A DNA stretch of 47,008 nt. Origin: an uncultured Saprospiraceae bacterium. Its GTDB lineage: Bacteria > Bacteroidota > Bacteroidia > Chitinophagales > Saprospiraceae. The stretch lies in assembly GCA_937961455.1 (NCBI GenBank), contig CALGNN010000050.1:1-47008 (forward strand), in the 5' to 3' direction. Made by a program: the position numbers and the translations under genes. The notes beneath the pieces were generated by a model, which did not search any database, was not told the origin of the DNA, and was given only the letters and a program-made list of their open reading frames with translations. Numbering within the stretch: position 1 is the first letter of the stretch; every line of letters begins with the position of its first letter. Positions 38,353 to 46,887 of this stretch are shown piece by piece.

Positions 38353-39435
38353 ATGATTCGATACATAATATGGGTATTGTTGGTTTTGAGCATAAGCGTA
38401 AATGCGCTGATGGCCCAAGCTGATACGTTCTATATTATGAAAGACAATTTTCCTGAAGATATCGATCTGCAAAAGTCGGGAGAGATTAACATCTGGGATT
38501 ATACCTCTCTTAAATCTCCTTTTGCCATCGAAAAAATATTCATTCCAGCAGACCCATCTTCTTCAAGTGAAGAAACGGATAAGATAAAAACTTCAAATTA
38601 TTTTATTCAAAATGTCCAATCTGATAAGGGGGATCTATATTTAATTAGCCAACAAAATGTGAATCCATATATTAAAGATCGAGTAGCTAGCATCAACTAC
38701 TCCGAACCTTATCCCATGTGGAAGCAGAGTTTAGAATTAGGAGCTTCAGAAGAATATAGCAACACCATAAAAATGACCTTTGCAGCAGAAAAACTACCTG
38801 ATGAAATTTGGCAGTTTATTCCAGAAGCAACTAAATATTTGAGGCTGATCATCGATTTGCAAGGCCAAATTGAAACAGATGCAAGTGGCCAAATATATAC
38901 ACCTGGAGGTTTTTATAATGTGAATCGTCAAAGAAAACTTGAGTTTCGAACCATTAACTACGAACTATTAAATTCCTCAGGTGAGTGGGAAGATGTCACT
39001 GATCTTGTAGAAGGATTATTCCCAACAACAGATCAGTTGTCCGAATTACATTTTCTATCTCCTGAGTTGAGGATTCCTGTGGTGAGCGTATTTTTAGAAA
39101 ATGAACAGCAAATTAATACAGTAGAGTTTAGCTCGATTAATAAACCAAATGTATACATCAATAAAGATTTGAGTAAAAAAGATATTTTCATTTACCCGAA
39201 TCCATCTTATGGTGATGTTCGCTTAAATATCTTAAACTACCCACGAGGGAAATATAAGATTAAGGTATTTAACATCTTGGGATCAGTCATTTGGGATAAA
39301 GAAATTGACCTTGAAAGTGCAAAGTCATTCAAATTGGATTTGACACACCTAAAAAAAGGGAGTTACTTTTACAGCTTAGAAGATGCAAAGGGGAATACGC
39401 TAAAAAGTAAAAAACTCGTAATAATCAGATCTTAA
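38353..39435 (+). CDS. Exported protein with T9SS type A sorting domain
   Basis: A 360-residue protein if it starts at the ATG at 38353 (MIRYIIWVLLVLSISVNALMAQ, a signal peptide); an in-frame TTG at 38347 adds only two residues. Residues 25-280 match nothing I recognise. The last 80 or so are a T9SS type A (Por secretion) tail: DIFIYPNPSYGDVRLNI, YKIKVFNILGSVIWDKEI, LKKGSYFYSLEDAKGNTLKSKKLVI. It therefore leaves the cell through the T9SS. It lies 17 bases after the ABC exporter and may be cotranscribed. Convergent with the PLP deaminase gene, 8 bases apart. Confidence 0.82.
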   Translation: MIRYIIWVLLVLSISVNALMAQADTFYIMKDNFPEDIDLQKSGEINIWDYTSLKSPFAIEKIFIPADPSSSSEETDKIKTSNYFIQNVQSDKGDLYLISQQNVNPYIKDRVASINYSEPYPMWKQSLELGASEEYSNTIKMTFAAEKLPDEIWQFIPEATKYLRLIIDLQGQIETDASGQIYTPGGFYNVNRQRKLEFRTINYELLNSSGEWEDVTDLVEGLFPTTDQLSELHFLSPELRIPVVSVFLENEQQINTVEFSSINKPNVYINKDLSKKDIFIYPNPSYGDVRLNILNYPRGKYKIKVFNILGSVIWDKEIDLESAKSFKLDLTHLKKGSYFYSLEDAKGNTLKSKKLVIIRS

Positions 39436-39443
39436 AAGTCCTC

Positions 39444-40358
39444 TTAAGCTTGGAGCTTATCCACGAAATTTCCACCCGTATTAACAGCTACAATATTGCT
39501 TCCTTCTGGATACTTTTTCTGATGGATCCGTTCGTATAGTCCAAACATCATTTTAGCATTATAGCTGCGATCCAGAATAATGCCTGTACGCTGTTTAAAT
39601 GATTTGATGAATTCTAATAAATCATCTGGATAGGATCCTAGGCCGCCGAAATTGTAATCACACACAATATCAGAACCATTATATACTGCATGTTCCATGA
39701 GCGACTTCTGCTTGCGATTTTGTGCATCTGTGAAAATACAATAGCCTTCTACCCTTACTGTCGAAGACATAAATTGTTTTAAAGCATTAATACTTGAAGC
39801 TGTTCCAATGGGAATCGTGATACAGTCAATTGCGGCTATTTGTTCTTTAAGTTCATCTGCTAATTCCTTCAAGCCTTTTTGTGCAATTTCATTATTCCCT
39901 CCCTCAGGAACAAAGTAAGCATTGTCTGTATGGTGGCTCATTAATACATCGATAAAGGCAGGATCATTTCGTTTTCGATAGTCGCTATAATCAAGGCTAT
40001 GGAGATGCACTTTTTTCGATTGTAAAAATATAATGGCTGGATTGCTGTGATCGATTGAACCTCGGATATAGGCGTGCAATTTTATATTATAAATGACACA
40101 AACTTCAGCAAGGGCTAATAAATGATTGGAGTAAGGTCCTCCAAAAGAAATGACTTCAGTATGTTGGCCATCTATGATAGTTTGAATATTGTATTTAAGT
40201 TTTCGCCATTTATTTCCCGATATAACCGGATGAATGAGGTCATCTCTTTTTATATATACGCTTATGCCTAAGTTCTGGAATGAGTCATCTTTAATGCGTT
40301 CCAAGGGGCTTGGAGTTAAGAATTGGGTTTTTTCAATCAACGAGAATGAGTCATTCAA
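39444..40358 (-). CDS. PLP-dependent ACC deaminase/D-cysteine desulfhydrase family protein
   Basis: A 304-residue fold-type II PLP enzyme. The PLP lysine is K50 in ISGNKWRKLKY; SFGGPYSNHLLALA binds the cofactor phosphate or substrate. The family includes ACC deaminase and D-cysteine desulfhydrase; the sequence does not separate them, though D-cysteine desulfhydrase is the more common bacterial activity. It overlaps purN by 8 bases and ends the minus-strand run from bamD. Confidence 0.85.
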   Translation of the reverse strand: MNDSFSLIEKTQFLTPSPLERIKDDSFQNLGISVYIKRDDLIHPVISGNKWRKLKYNIQTIIDGQHTEVISFGGPYSNHLLALAEVCVIYNIKLHAYIRGSIDHSNPAIIFLQSKKVHLHSLDYSDYRKRNDPAFIDVLMSHHTDNAYFVPEGGNNEIAQKGLKELADELKEQIAAIDCITIPIGTASSINALKQFMSSTVRVEGYCIFTDAQNRKQKSLMEHAVYNGSDIVCDYNFGGLGSYPDDLLEFIKSFKQRTGIILDRSYNAKMMFGLYERIHQKKYPEGSNIVAVNTGGNFVDKLQA

Positions 40359-40929
40359 AACCTTGTATGTATTGATCTAAAATGAGCGGATAATATCTAT
40401 GTTCAAGTGCCAAAACTTTTTGAGCGATATCAGGAGCGGCATCTCCCTCTTCTAAGATACACTTTGCTTGAAATAGAATTTGACCTTTATCAAATTCTTC
40501 ATTCACTAAGTGAATACTCATGCCACTGACATCTTCGTGGGCATTTGATACAGCTTCATGAACATGATGACCATACATACCCTTTCCTCCATACTTTGGA
40601 AGTAAGGCTGGATGAATGTTGAGTATTTTATGTTTGAAATGTCTAATCAAAAATGGAGGAACGAGCAAGAGGAATCCTGCTAATGCTATGAATTCGATTT
40701 GATAAGAATTTAGCACGTCAATCACATATCTTTCTTCAACGAATTTTGATTTTGGAATGTAAACGGATGGGATTTTATTTTCTTTTGCTACTTCAAAAAT
40801 CCCCGCTTCTTTGCGATTAGATACAATTAAAGAGACCGCAATTTTCTCATGGTCTTTAAAATGCTGGATAATTTTTTGTGCATTGCTACCTCGTCCTGAA
40901 GCAAAAATAGCAATCGAGCGTTTACTCAT
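40351..40929 (-). CDS. purN: Phosphoribosylglycinamide formyltransferase
   Basis: A 192-residue enzyme of purine synthesis that transfers the formyl group of 10-formyl-THF to GAR. The N-terminal IFASGRGSNAQKI binds phosphate; NIHPALLPKYGGKGMYG carries the catalytic Asn and His; HLVNEEFDKGQILFQ supplies the Asp region. It starts 3 bases after the porD stop and overlaps the deaminase gene downstream, so it is part of a compact run. Confidence 0.95.
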   Translation of the reverse strand: MSKRSIAIFASGRGSNAQKIIQHFKDHEKIAVSLIVSNRKEAGIFEVAKENKIPSVYIPKSKFVEERYVIDVLNSYQIEFIALAGFLLLVPPFLIRHFKHKILNIHPALLPKYGGKGMYGHHVHEAVSNAHEDVSGMSIHLVNEEFDKGQILFQAKCILEEGDAAPDIAQKVLALEHRYYPLILDQYIQGFE

Positions 40930-40932
40930 AAA

Positions 40933-41841
40933 CTAGCCTCTATTTCTTACAGCTCTGTATTTGGAAGCATTGGCAGCATCCATCCTCGACATCAGTGCAT
41001 AGACCGTTCCTTGTTGATTTTGGGTAGATCTTTTGAAGATGTCAATAATCTCTTCACGTTTCGATTGTGTAAAAATCTGCACAATGATCGAATTTGGATA
41101 AGATCGATTCACATCAGATACTTTTTTAATGGCTGTCATCATGCTTTCTTTTGCCTTATTCGAATCCTTGTGCATAACATCCAATCCTCTAATGTGATAC
41201 TCATACATGGCTTCTCGGTAAGGTCTTACTTTTGGATTTAGCACATTTTCAACGATCCAATATCTTCCTTTTCTGTTTCCAAGACTGGTCCACTCTTTGT
41301 CGATTCCTGTAATATTTGGTGGTATTGAATTGATAATATTTTGTGCTGTTAAGAAATGCTCCTGGCCTCCTAGAGGAGCGAAGCTATCTCCATCAAAACC
41401 CAAAATAGTATACGCATAAAAACTCAATGCTGCTGAAAGTGCATCAGTGTAAACGTCTTTTGAATTCTGTAATGGCTGAAACTGCTCAAATTCAAAGTAT
41501 AATCTTTTGTCAGCATGAGAAATTACAGGCGTTTCATATTGAGATCCATAAACAGGTCGAATGGCCTGGATTGCAACATCGGCTCTAAATTTTGTAGCTG
41601 TCACCTCCTCAACAATGTTTAATTGAACACTTAGTCCAATTTTTTCGAACTGATCAAACTGATTATTGGTAAAAGAAGTGTTATTATAAAACTCCTCAAC
41701 AACTTGTTCCAAGTTTTTGATGGTGGCAGCATCTGCCTCATTGGTATTTGGAGCAGTAACTTTTACTTTTGCAATAAACTCCTGCGCAAATAAGTTTTGT
41801 GCAAAGAATAGAACACTTAGGACGATAATAAACTTATGCAT
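40933..41841 (-). CDS. porD: PorD-type T9SS protein (DUF4835)
   Basis: A 302-residue exported protein with a signal peptide (MHKFIIVLSVLFFAQNLFAQ) and the DUF4835 body: QEFIAKVKVTAPN, FYNNTSFTNNQFDQFEKI, RPVYGSQYETPVISHADK, YAYTILGFDGDSFAPLGG, WIVENVLNPKVRPYREAMYEYH. DUF4835 is now assigned to PorD, linked to the type IX secretion system; its mechanism is not known. It directly abuts coaBC, the standard Bacteroidota neighbour. Confidence 0.9.
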   Translation of the reverse strand: MHKFIIVLSVLFFAQNLFAQEFIAKVKVTAPNTNEADAATIKNLEQVVEEFYNNTSFTNNQFDQFEKIGLSVQLNIVEEVTATKFRADVAIQAIRPVYGSQYETPVISHADKRLYFEFEQFQPLQNSKDVYTDALSAALSFYAYTILGFDGDSFAPLGGQEHFLTAQNIINSIPPNITGIDKEWTSLGNRKGRYWIVENVLNPKVRPYREAMYEYHIRGLDVMHKDSNKAKESMMTAIKKVSDVNRSYPNSIIVQIFTQSKREEIIDIFKRSTQNQQGTVYALMSRMDAANASKYRAVRNRG

Positions 41842-43044
41842 TTATTTTATTGATTTTACGATCTCTTCAACAATGTCTATGGCAACTGCCTTCTTAGACT
41901 TCAAAGGATAAACGTTAGAATTGCCATTATCTTTTATGATAGTCACTTTATTTGTATCATGAGCAAATCCAGCTCCCTTGTCTTCTAAGGAATTTAGTAC
42001 GATGAAATTGAATTTTTTCTTTGCTATTTTCTTCATGGCATTTTCAAGCGCATTGTTGGTTTCCAATGCAAAACCAACAGTAAATTGATGAGCCTCTTTT
42101 ATTTTAGATAATTCTAATGCAATGTCTTTTGTTTTCTTCAAGCTGATATTCAGGCGATCTCCTGTTTTCTTTATTTTTTGATCTGCTACCTTATCTGGTG
42201 TAAAGTCTGCTACGGCGGCAGCAAATACGGCTATATCAGCACTTTTAAAGCGTTCTAAAGATGCTTCATACATATCTTGAGCAGATTCCACACGAACCAA
42301 ATTTATCTCAGGATCAACAGTCTGTGTCGATGGTCCTAAAATTAGATGAACTGTAGCACCTCGTTCCTTTAATACAGATGCAATGGCTATTCCCATTTTC
42401 CCAGAAGATCGATTACCTATAAATCTTACAGGATCGATGGCTTCATATGTAGGGCCTGCTGTAACAATAGCAGTCTTGCCTGTGAGATCTTGTTTGCCAA
42501 CAAAGTAGCTGTTAATAAATTGAACGATATCTTCTGGTTCTGCCATTCTTCCATCGCCTACCAGACCACTAGCGAGTTCTCCGTGCCCAACGGGGATTAT
42601 CAAGTTTCCGTATGCTTCCAGTTTTTCAATATTCCCTTTTGTGCTTGGGTGCTTCCACATATCGAGATCCATGGCAGGTGCTATGAATACTGGGCATTTA
42701 GAAGAAAGGTAGGTAGCACAGAGCATGTTGTCTGATTCTCCCGAAGCCATTTTTGAAAGGGTATTGGCGGTAGCAGGTGCTACAATAAGAATGTCAGCCC
42801 AAAGGCCTAATTCTACATGGTTATTCCATTTCTCTTCGGAGTGAATATCTAAAAGGACATCATTTTTACTGAGCGTTGCGAGCGTCAGCGCACTGATGAA
42901 TTGAGTGGCGGCCTCTGTCATTATGATTTTGACTTCAGCTCCATTCTTAACCAATAATCGTGTTAGAAAGGCTATTTTATAAGCAGCTATACTGCCAGTA
43001 ATACCAATTAAGACTTTTTTGCCTTCTATGGCTAGTGCGTTCAT
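41842..43044 (-). CDS. coaBC: Bifunctional phosphopantothenoylcysteine decarboxylase/synthase
   Basis: A 400-residue flavoprotein for coenzyme A synthesis. The N-terminal CoaC half has GITGSIAAYKI, the catalytic H in HVELGLWADILIVAPAT, PAMDLDMW and the flap GDGRMAEPEDI. The C-terminal CoaB half begins near residue 190 with AGPTYEAIDPVRFIGNRSSG and continues with AAVADFTPD and ALETNN. Both halves look complete. Its stop abuts the porD start with no gap; 19 bases separate it from the omega-like gene upstream. Confidence 0.95.
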   Translation of the reverse strand: MNALAIEGKKVLIGITGSIAAYKIAFLTRLLVKNGAEVKIIMTEAATQFISALTLATLSKNDVLLDIHSEEKWNNHVELGLWADILIVAPATANTLSKMASGESDNMLCATYLSSKCPVFIAPAMDLDMWKHPSTKGNIEKLEAYGNLIIPVGHGELASGLVGDGRMAEPEDIVQFINSYFVGKQDLTGKTAIVTAGPTYEAIDPVRFIGNRSSGKMGIAIASVLKERGATVHLILGPSTQTVDPEINLVRVESAQDMYEASLERFKSADIAVFAAAVADFTPDKVADQKIKKTGDRLNISLKKTKDIALELSKIKEAHQFTVGFALETNNALENAMKKIAKKKFNFIVLNSLEDKGAGFAHDTNKVTIIKDNGNSNVYPLKSKKAVAIDIVEEIVKSIK

Positions 43045-43063
43045 ATTTAGATCGCGCTAAAGG

Positions 43064-43420
43064 CTATTCAGCAGAATCTTCCTCTTCTTCTATCTTATCA
43101 CCTTTGTAGCGGTGCTCTATCTCATCATTACCAAATTCTTCAGTAGCAATGAGTGTTGGATTAGGTATTCTTTCGTAAAACTTAGAGATTTCAATTTGCT
43201 CTTTGTTTTCGTGGATTTCTTCAATGGTCTCAGAAGAAACTGCAAACTCCTCCAATTTTTCATGAAGTTCAGTTTTCACGTCAACAGACAATTGTCTAGC
43301 TCTCTTAGACATGATACTAATTGCCTCATAAATATTACCTGTTTGCTCAGCAATATTTTTGATATCACGAGCTCTTAAATTAGGATCTAGTCCCTGTACT
43401 TTTGTCTTTATATTCTGCAT
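43064..43420 (-). CDS. rpoZ: RNA polymerase omega-like subunit (Bacteroidota type)
   Basis: A 118-residue acidic protein with the RpoZ-like core LDPNLRARDIKNIAEQTGNIYEAISIMSKRARQ, which holds the conserved A-x-x-R-A-R-Q segment of omega. The C-terminal half is Glu-rich and specific to the phylum. It promotes RNA polymerase assembly. Its start lies 41 bases inside the bamD coding region on the same strand, so translation is probably coupled. The next Met lies beyond the conserved core, so this start is required. Confidence 0.85.
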   Translation of the reverse strand: MQNIKTKVQGLDPNLRARDIKNIAEQTGNIYEAISIMSKRARQLSVDVKTELHEKLEEFAVSSETIEEIHENKEQIEISKFYERIPNPTLIATEEFGNDEIEHRYKGDKIEEEEDSAE

Positions 43421-44228
43421 TTTGAAACAATTTTATCTCTTTGTTGGAAGTATTAAGAATGTCAGTTACTTCTCGTTTATATTTACTATTGGGAAATTTA
43501 TTGATAAAGTCTGTATGCTTTTCTCTAACAGTCATATATCGCTCCTTCCTTTTGTCATATACCGAATTAGAAGCAAATAAATAACTGGATTTTAAAATGG
43601 TATATCTAATTTCTTCAGCTTCATTAGTATCTGGATATTCCAATAATACATTTTCAAGAGAGGTAATAGCTGCTTGATATTCTTTCAAGTTGAAATACAA
43701 CATGCCTTCTCCAATGGCTTTTTCTTCCAATTTCATTCTCATCTCATCAATGAGATCATTACATTCTACTACTCGCACACTCAGTGGATATTTGTCGACA
43801 AAGGTTTGAAAAGCGTCTATGGCTTTCAAAGTATATGTTTGATCTAATTTTGCAATAGGGGATAGTTTGTACTGAGAATATGCAGCCATATATTCAGCTT
43901 CTTCCCTCAGCTCACTATAAGTAAAGGTTTGGGCAAAGTTGGTAAAAAGTTGCTGCGCTAAAATATACTCTTTCAAGTTATAATGCGCCATTGAAAGTGT
44001 GTAGTACAGCTTTTCTAACTCAGGCTTACCTCTGAATGAATTGATGGTTAATTCAAAAAGCGTTTTAGCTTTATAGTAGTCCATGTCATCATAATACTTA
44101 TAAGCGTTTTCAAGCTGTTTTACCGGGTCATTACTGATCCGTATTTGCTCAAATTCACTTTTACAAGAACTCGCAGTAATAAGAAGTACGAGCGAAAAAA
44201 CAAGAAATGTTAAACTACTTGATTTCAT
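43380..44228 (-). CDS. bamD: Outer-membrane assembly lipoprotein BamD
   Basis: A 282-residue lipoprotein of the BAM complex. The ATG at 44228 gives MKSSSLTFLVFSLVLLITASSCKSEFEQI, a signal peptide with lipobox ASSC. An upstream in-frame ATG at 44258 would place ten residues across the candidate -7 box and is less likely. TPR-like helices follow (KQLENAYKYYDDMDYYKAKTLFE, YYTLSMAHYNLKEYILAQQLF). It works with BamA to fold outer-membrane proteins. It heads the run to porD and purN; its last 41 bases overlap the omega gene. Confidence 0.9.
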   Translation of the reverse strand: MKSSSLTFLVFSLVLLITASSCKSEFEQIRISNDPVKQLENAYKYYDDMDYYKAKTLFELTINSFRGKPELEKLYYTLSMAHYNLKEYILAQQLFTNFAQTFTYSELREEAEYMAAYSQYKLSPIAKLDQTYTLKAIDAFQTFVDKYPLSVRVVECNDLIDEMRMKLEEKAIGEGMLYFNLKEYQAAITSLENVLLEYPDTNEAEEIRYTILKSSYLFASNSVYDKRKERYMTVREKHTDFINKFPNSKYKREVTDILNTSNKEIKLFQNAEYKDKSTGTRS

Positions 44229-44235
44229 AAGGCCG

Positions 44236-44243
44236 CAAAGATA
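44236..44243 (-). promoter_or_regulatory. Candidate -7 box directly before bamD
   Basis: On the minus strand TATCTTTG (44236-44243), continued as CGG, fits TAnnTTTG and ends 7 bases before the ATG at 44228. It supports that start over the one at 44258. A TTG at the proper -33 distance is missing. Confidence 0.45.
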
Positions 44244-44492
44244 ATCTTTTTTTGTCATTTTATCTTATTTGAAAACGCAGGTGAGTGCTTGCTTATTATA
44301 ACTTGCATATAGCTCAAGAGACGTTAAAAAACGATCAAAAGGTTAGTTCACATTAGTAATAGGTGATTTTTATTTAGAAAGTTCAGTATTTGAATAAATT
44401 ATGTGTGCTTTTGATACTCAAATCTATATCTTCATGCAAACATATTAAGAGTAGAGCTATTTAATCCCAAACTATAAAAGCATCAATAGCTC

Positions 44493-45539
44493 ATGAATGA
44501 GAAAAACCATTGGAAGCATGCCATCATTTTTCGTGGCATCGAATCAGATCTTCTTGATTCCTTATCTGAAATAGGAGAGTTGAAGCATTTTGCAAAAGAC
44601 AGTTTCATCATTAAAGAAGGAGAAAAAGGCAAAGACTTTTACATAGTTGAAGAAGGTGTCTTAATCGTGCGAAAAGCTGATAAAAATATTGCTGAAAAAA
44701 AGTTGTCAGATCACTTTGGTCTTATGGCTGTGATAGAAGATACCGTGAGATCTGCAGATATTGTTGCAGGGACAGATTGTAAGCTTATGATCTTTAATTG
44801 GGAAATGCTGAAAAAGAAATTTCCTATCGAGTTTACAGAACTCATGTTGACAAATCACCTTAAAGGCCTCCAGAAAAATATTAGAGACATGAATCAAACA
44901 CTCATCACCACCTTGATGAGTAATGAAAAACTCATTGATCAGGTCTCTAGTATTCGAGAAAAAATATCTAGCGATTTACATGATGATGTTGGAAGTATTC
45001 TTGCAGGATTAAGTATGCAAAGCGAATTGTTATTGATGCAAGGAATGGATCAAATGAATGGCATCCTAACCCAATTAGGTAATTCAAGTAAAGAAGCTAT
45101 GACACGACTGAGGGATATTGTTTGGGTCGTAGATTCTCGCAAGGATAGGTTCGAAAATTTATTCCTACGCATGCGTGATTTTACTTTTCAAATTTTATCA
45201 GAAGAGCGTTTTGAAACAAGCTTTGATTTAGATGAGATTGATAAGGAAAAATTTATTAAGCCTGAAATTCGAGAAAACATTTACTTTATTTTTAAAGAAG
45301 CTCTAACCAATATTGTAAAACACTCGAATGGCGATAAGGTACATATCGAAATTAAAGAAAGGGATAATTATTTAGTTTTGACTATTAGTGATAATGGAAA
45401 AAAACGCCATCAATCTAGCTCCGATGGTTTAGGACTAAATAATATGAAAACCCGTGCTCAGAGAATTAATGGAATTTTAAAATTTGACACAGACAATGAT
45501 TTTAAAATTCAATTAAGTATACCCTTGTCGGCAGACTAA
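44493..45539 (+). CDS. Sensor histidine kinase with cyclic-nucleotide-binding-like domain
   Basis: A 348-residue soluble kinase. Residues 1-125 are a Crp-type cNMP-binding fold (KDSFIIKEGEKGKDFYIVEEG). A coiled segment leads to a HisKA_3 dimerisation domain with the phospho-acceptor H163 in SSDLHDDVGSILAGL, then an ATPase with N-box EALTNIVKHS (N273) and DGLGLNNMKTRA. In the cNMP fold the phosphate cassette FGLMAVIEDTVRSAD keeps the Arg but lacks the usual Glu of FGE. In the ATPase, ISDNGKKRHQ departs from the usual DNGxG. Its ligand may not be cAMP. No response regulator is adjacent. Its 3' end overlaps the next gene by 4 bases. Confidence 0.88.
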   Translation: MNEKNHWKHAIIFRGIESDLLDSLSEIGELKHFAKDSFIIKEGEKGKDFYIVEEGVLIVRKADKNIAEKKLSDHFGLMAVIEDTVRSADIVAGTDCKLMIFNWEMLKKKFPIEFTELMLTNHLKGLQKNIRDMNQTLITTLMSNEKLIDQVSSIREKISSDLHDDVGSILAGLSMQSELLLMQGMDQMNGILTQLGNSSKEAMTRLRDIVWVVDSRKDRFENLFLRMRDFTFQILSEERFETSFDLDEIDKEKFIKPEIRENIYFIFKEALTNIVKHSNGDKVHIEIKERDNYLVLTISDNGKKRHQSSSDGLGLNNMKTRAQRINGILKFDTDNDFKIQLSIPLSAD

Positions 45540-46006
45540 TTAAACCTTACTTCCATTTTTTCAGGAATTCGGTCAACCAAAATCCAATTCATACTGCATC
45601 GCCAAGGTTCACATGCTCCGATCTCTCTCACCTTGACACTATAATGCAAAATATTGGTCTCTTCAACGAATAGCGATTTGTCAAAATGCGTCTCACATCC
45701 ACTTCCACATTGATGGGTACCCAAGAGATTATAGTTGGTGAAATCTATAGTAGGTAAGTCAGAGATTTCACAATTCCCCATTACATTATTTTCCAGCATT
45801 TTCTCTGCCAATGCTTGAAATTCATCTTGTGTTTTAATAACATAATCTCCTTCGATTTGACCAAAACAAGGAAGTATATTATACTTTGAATAGGAAGTGC
45901 TGTAATTTGTCATATTTGGCTCAGTAGGTCTTTGGATCTTCTTATCGCCACAGGAAATCGTAAGTATGGCAAATGAAAGCAAAAAAGTGAGATACATATT
46001 TTTCAT
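45536..46006 (-). CDS. Lipoprotein of unknown function
   Basis: A 156-residue protein from the ATG near 46006 (MKNMYLTFLLSFAILTISCGDKK), with a signal peptide and lipobox TISC. A longer frame from a TTG at 46033 adds nine residues and spoils the signal. The mature part has a central QDEFQALAEKML helix and six Cys (CFGQ, NCEIS, QCGSGCETH, GACEPWRCS), consistent with disulfides outside the cytoplasm. No family recognised. It lies 38 bases downstream of the phosphoesterase gene and may be cotranscribed. Confidence 0.7.
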   Translation of the reverse strand: MKNMYLTFLLSFAILTISCGDKKIQRPTEPNMTNYSTSYSKYNILPCFGQIEGDYVIKTQDEFQALAEKMLENNVMGNCEISDLPTIDFTNYNLLGTHQCGSGCETHFDKSLFVEETNILHYSVKVREIGACEPWRCSMNWILVDRIPEKMEVRFN

Positions 46007-46044
46007 AAATAGTATGTTGTATTTTTTATTCAAGATAAGATGGA

Positions 46045-46887
46045 TTATAAAGTATCTAAGGTAAATAAAGTAATTTCTGGTCTCACATTAAATCTCACCT
46101 GCCACAAATGTCCTAATGCCCTGTTAATATAAAGTGTCCTACCATCTTCTAAATCAATTTCTCCAGCTGAATATCTTTTATTGTTTACAGGTAATATGGG
46201 TGCAGGTAAAAAAGGAGGCTTGCATTGGCCGCCATGCGTATGTCCAGATAGAATCCAGCCTTGATAGCCATTCCAAATATCTTGATCACATACATCAGGG
46301 TTATGGACCAGTACAATATTTGCCTTGGAATTATCTACCTCTGCTAAAGCTTTAATAGGGTCATAATTCAATCCCCAACAATCGTCTATTCCAAACAAGT
46401 TTAGACCTTGTATATCCAATTTTTCATTTTGAAGTAAGTTGATATCTGCATGTCTAATAATTGCAGAGATTCGATCTCCCACCACTTTGTCAGACCAATT
46501 ATCTCCATAATCATGATTGCCTAATACTGCTGCTGTAGCAAGCGAGCCCTTTACTGAATGTGCTAAAACCTCCTCTAATTGATCAAATTGTTTTTCATCT
46601 TCATAGCTCACATAATCTCCCGTATATACAACAATATCGGGTTGTAATTTTTGAGCTTTTTGGAATGACTTGATAATGTAGTTGTAATTAAATCGATTGC
46701 CGATGTGAATATCACTAATTTGCATTAAGGTCTTGCCCTCGAGTCCCTTTGGTAAATTCTTAAAGCGCATTTTACGCTCTACCAGTTCTACCCAAAATGG
46801 TTCTACCTGCCATGCATACAAACCACTCAATACTCCGAGACCTACACTTCCAAATAAGGATTGTTTAATAAATTTTCTTCTTCTCAA
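46045..46887 (-). CDS. Tat-exported calcineurin-like metallophosphoesterase
   Basis: A 280-residue phosphoesterase. The N-terminus MRRRKFIKQSLFGSVGLGVL is a twin-arginine type signal (R-R-K-F-I-K), consistent with the tatC in this window. Metal ligands are in order: D59 and H61 (SDIHIGN), D91 (YTGDY), N124/H125 (LGNHDYG), a later H in LVHNPD, and SGHTHGGQ. The family includes UDP-2,3-diacylglucosamine and membrane-linked phosphodiesterases of the YaeI type; substrate unknown. Upstream (46888-47008) no gene could be supported. Confidence 0.88.
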   Translation of the reverse strand: MRRRKFIKQSLFGSVGLGVLSGLYAWQVEPFWVELVERKMRFKNLPKGLEGKTLMQISDIHIGNRFNYNYIIKSFQKAQKLQPDIVVYTGDYVSYEDEKQFDQLEEVLAHSVKGSLATAAVLGNHDYGDNWSDKVVGDRISAIIRHADINLLQNEKLDIQGLNLFGIDDCWGLNYDPIKALAEVDNSKANIVLVHNPDVCDQDIWNGYQGWILSGHTHGGQCKPPFLPAPILPVNNKRYSAGEIDLEDGRTLYINRALGHLWQVRFNVRPEITLFTLDTL

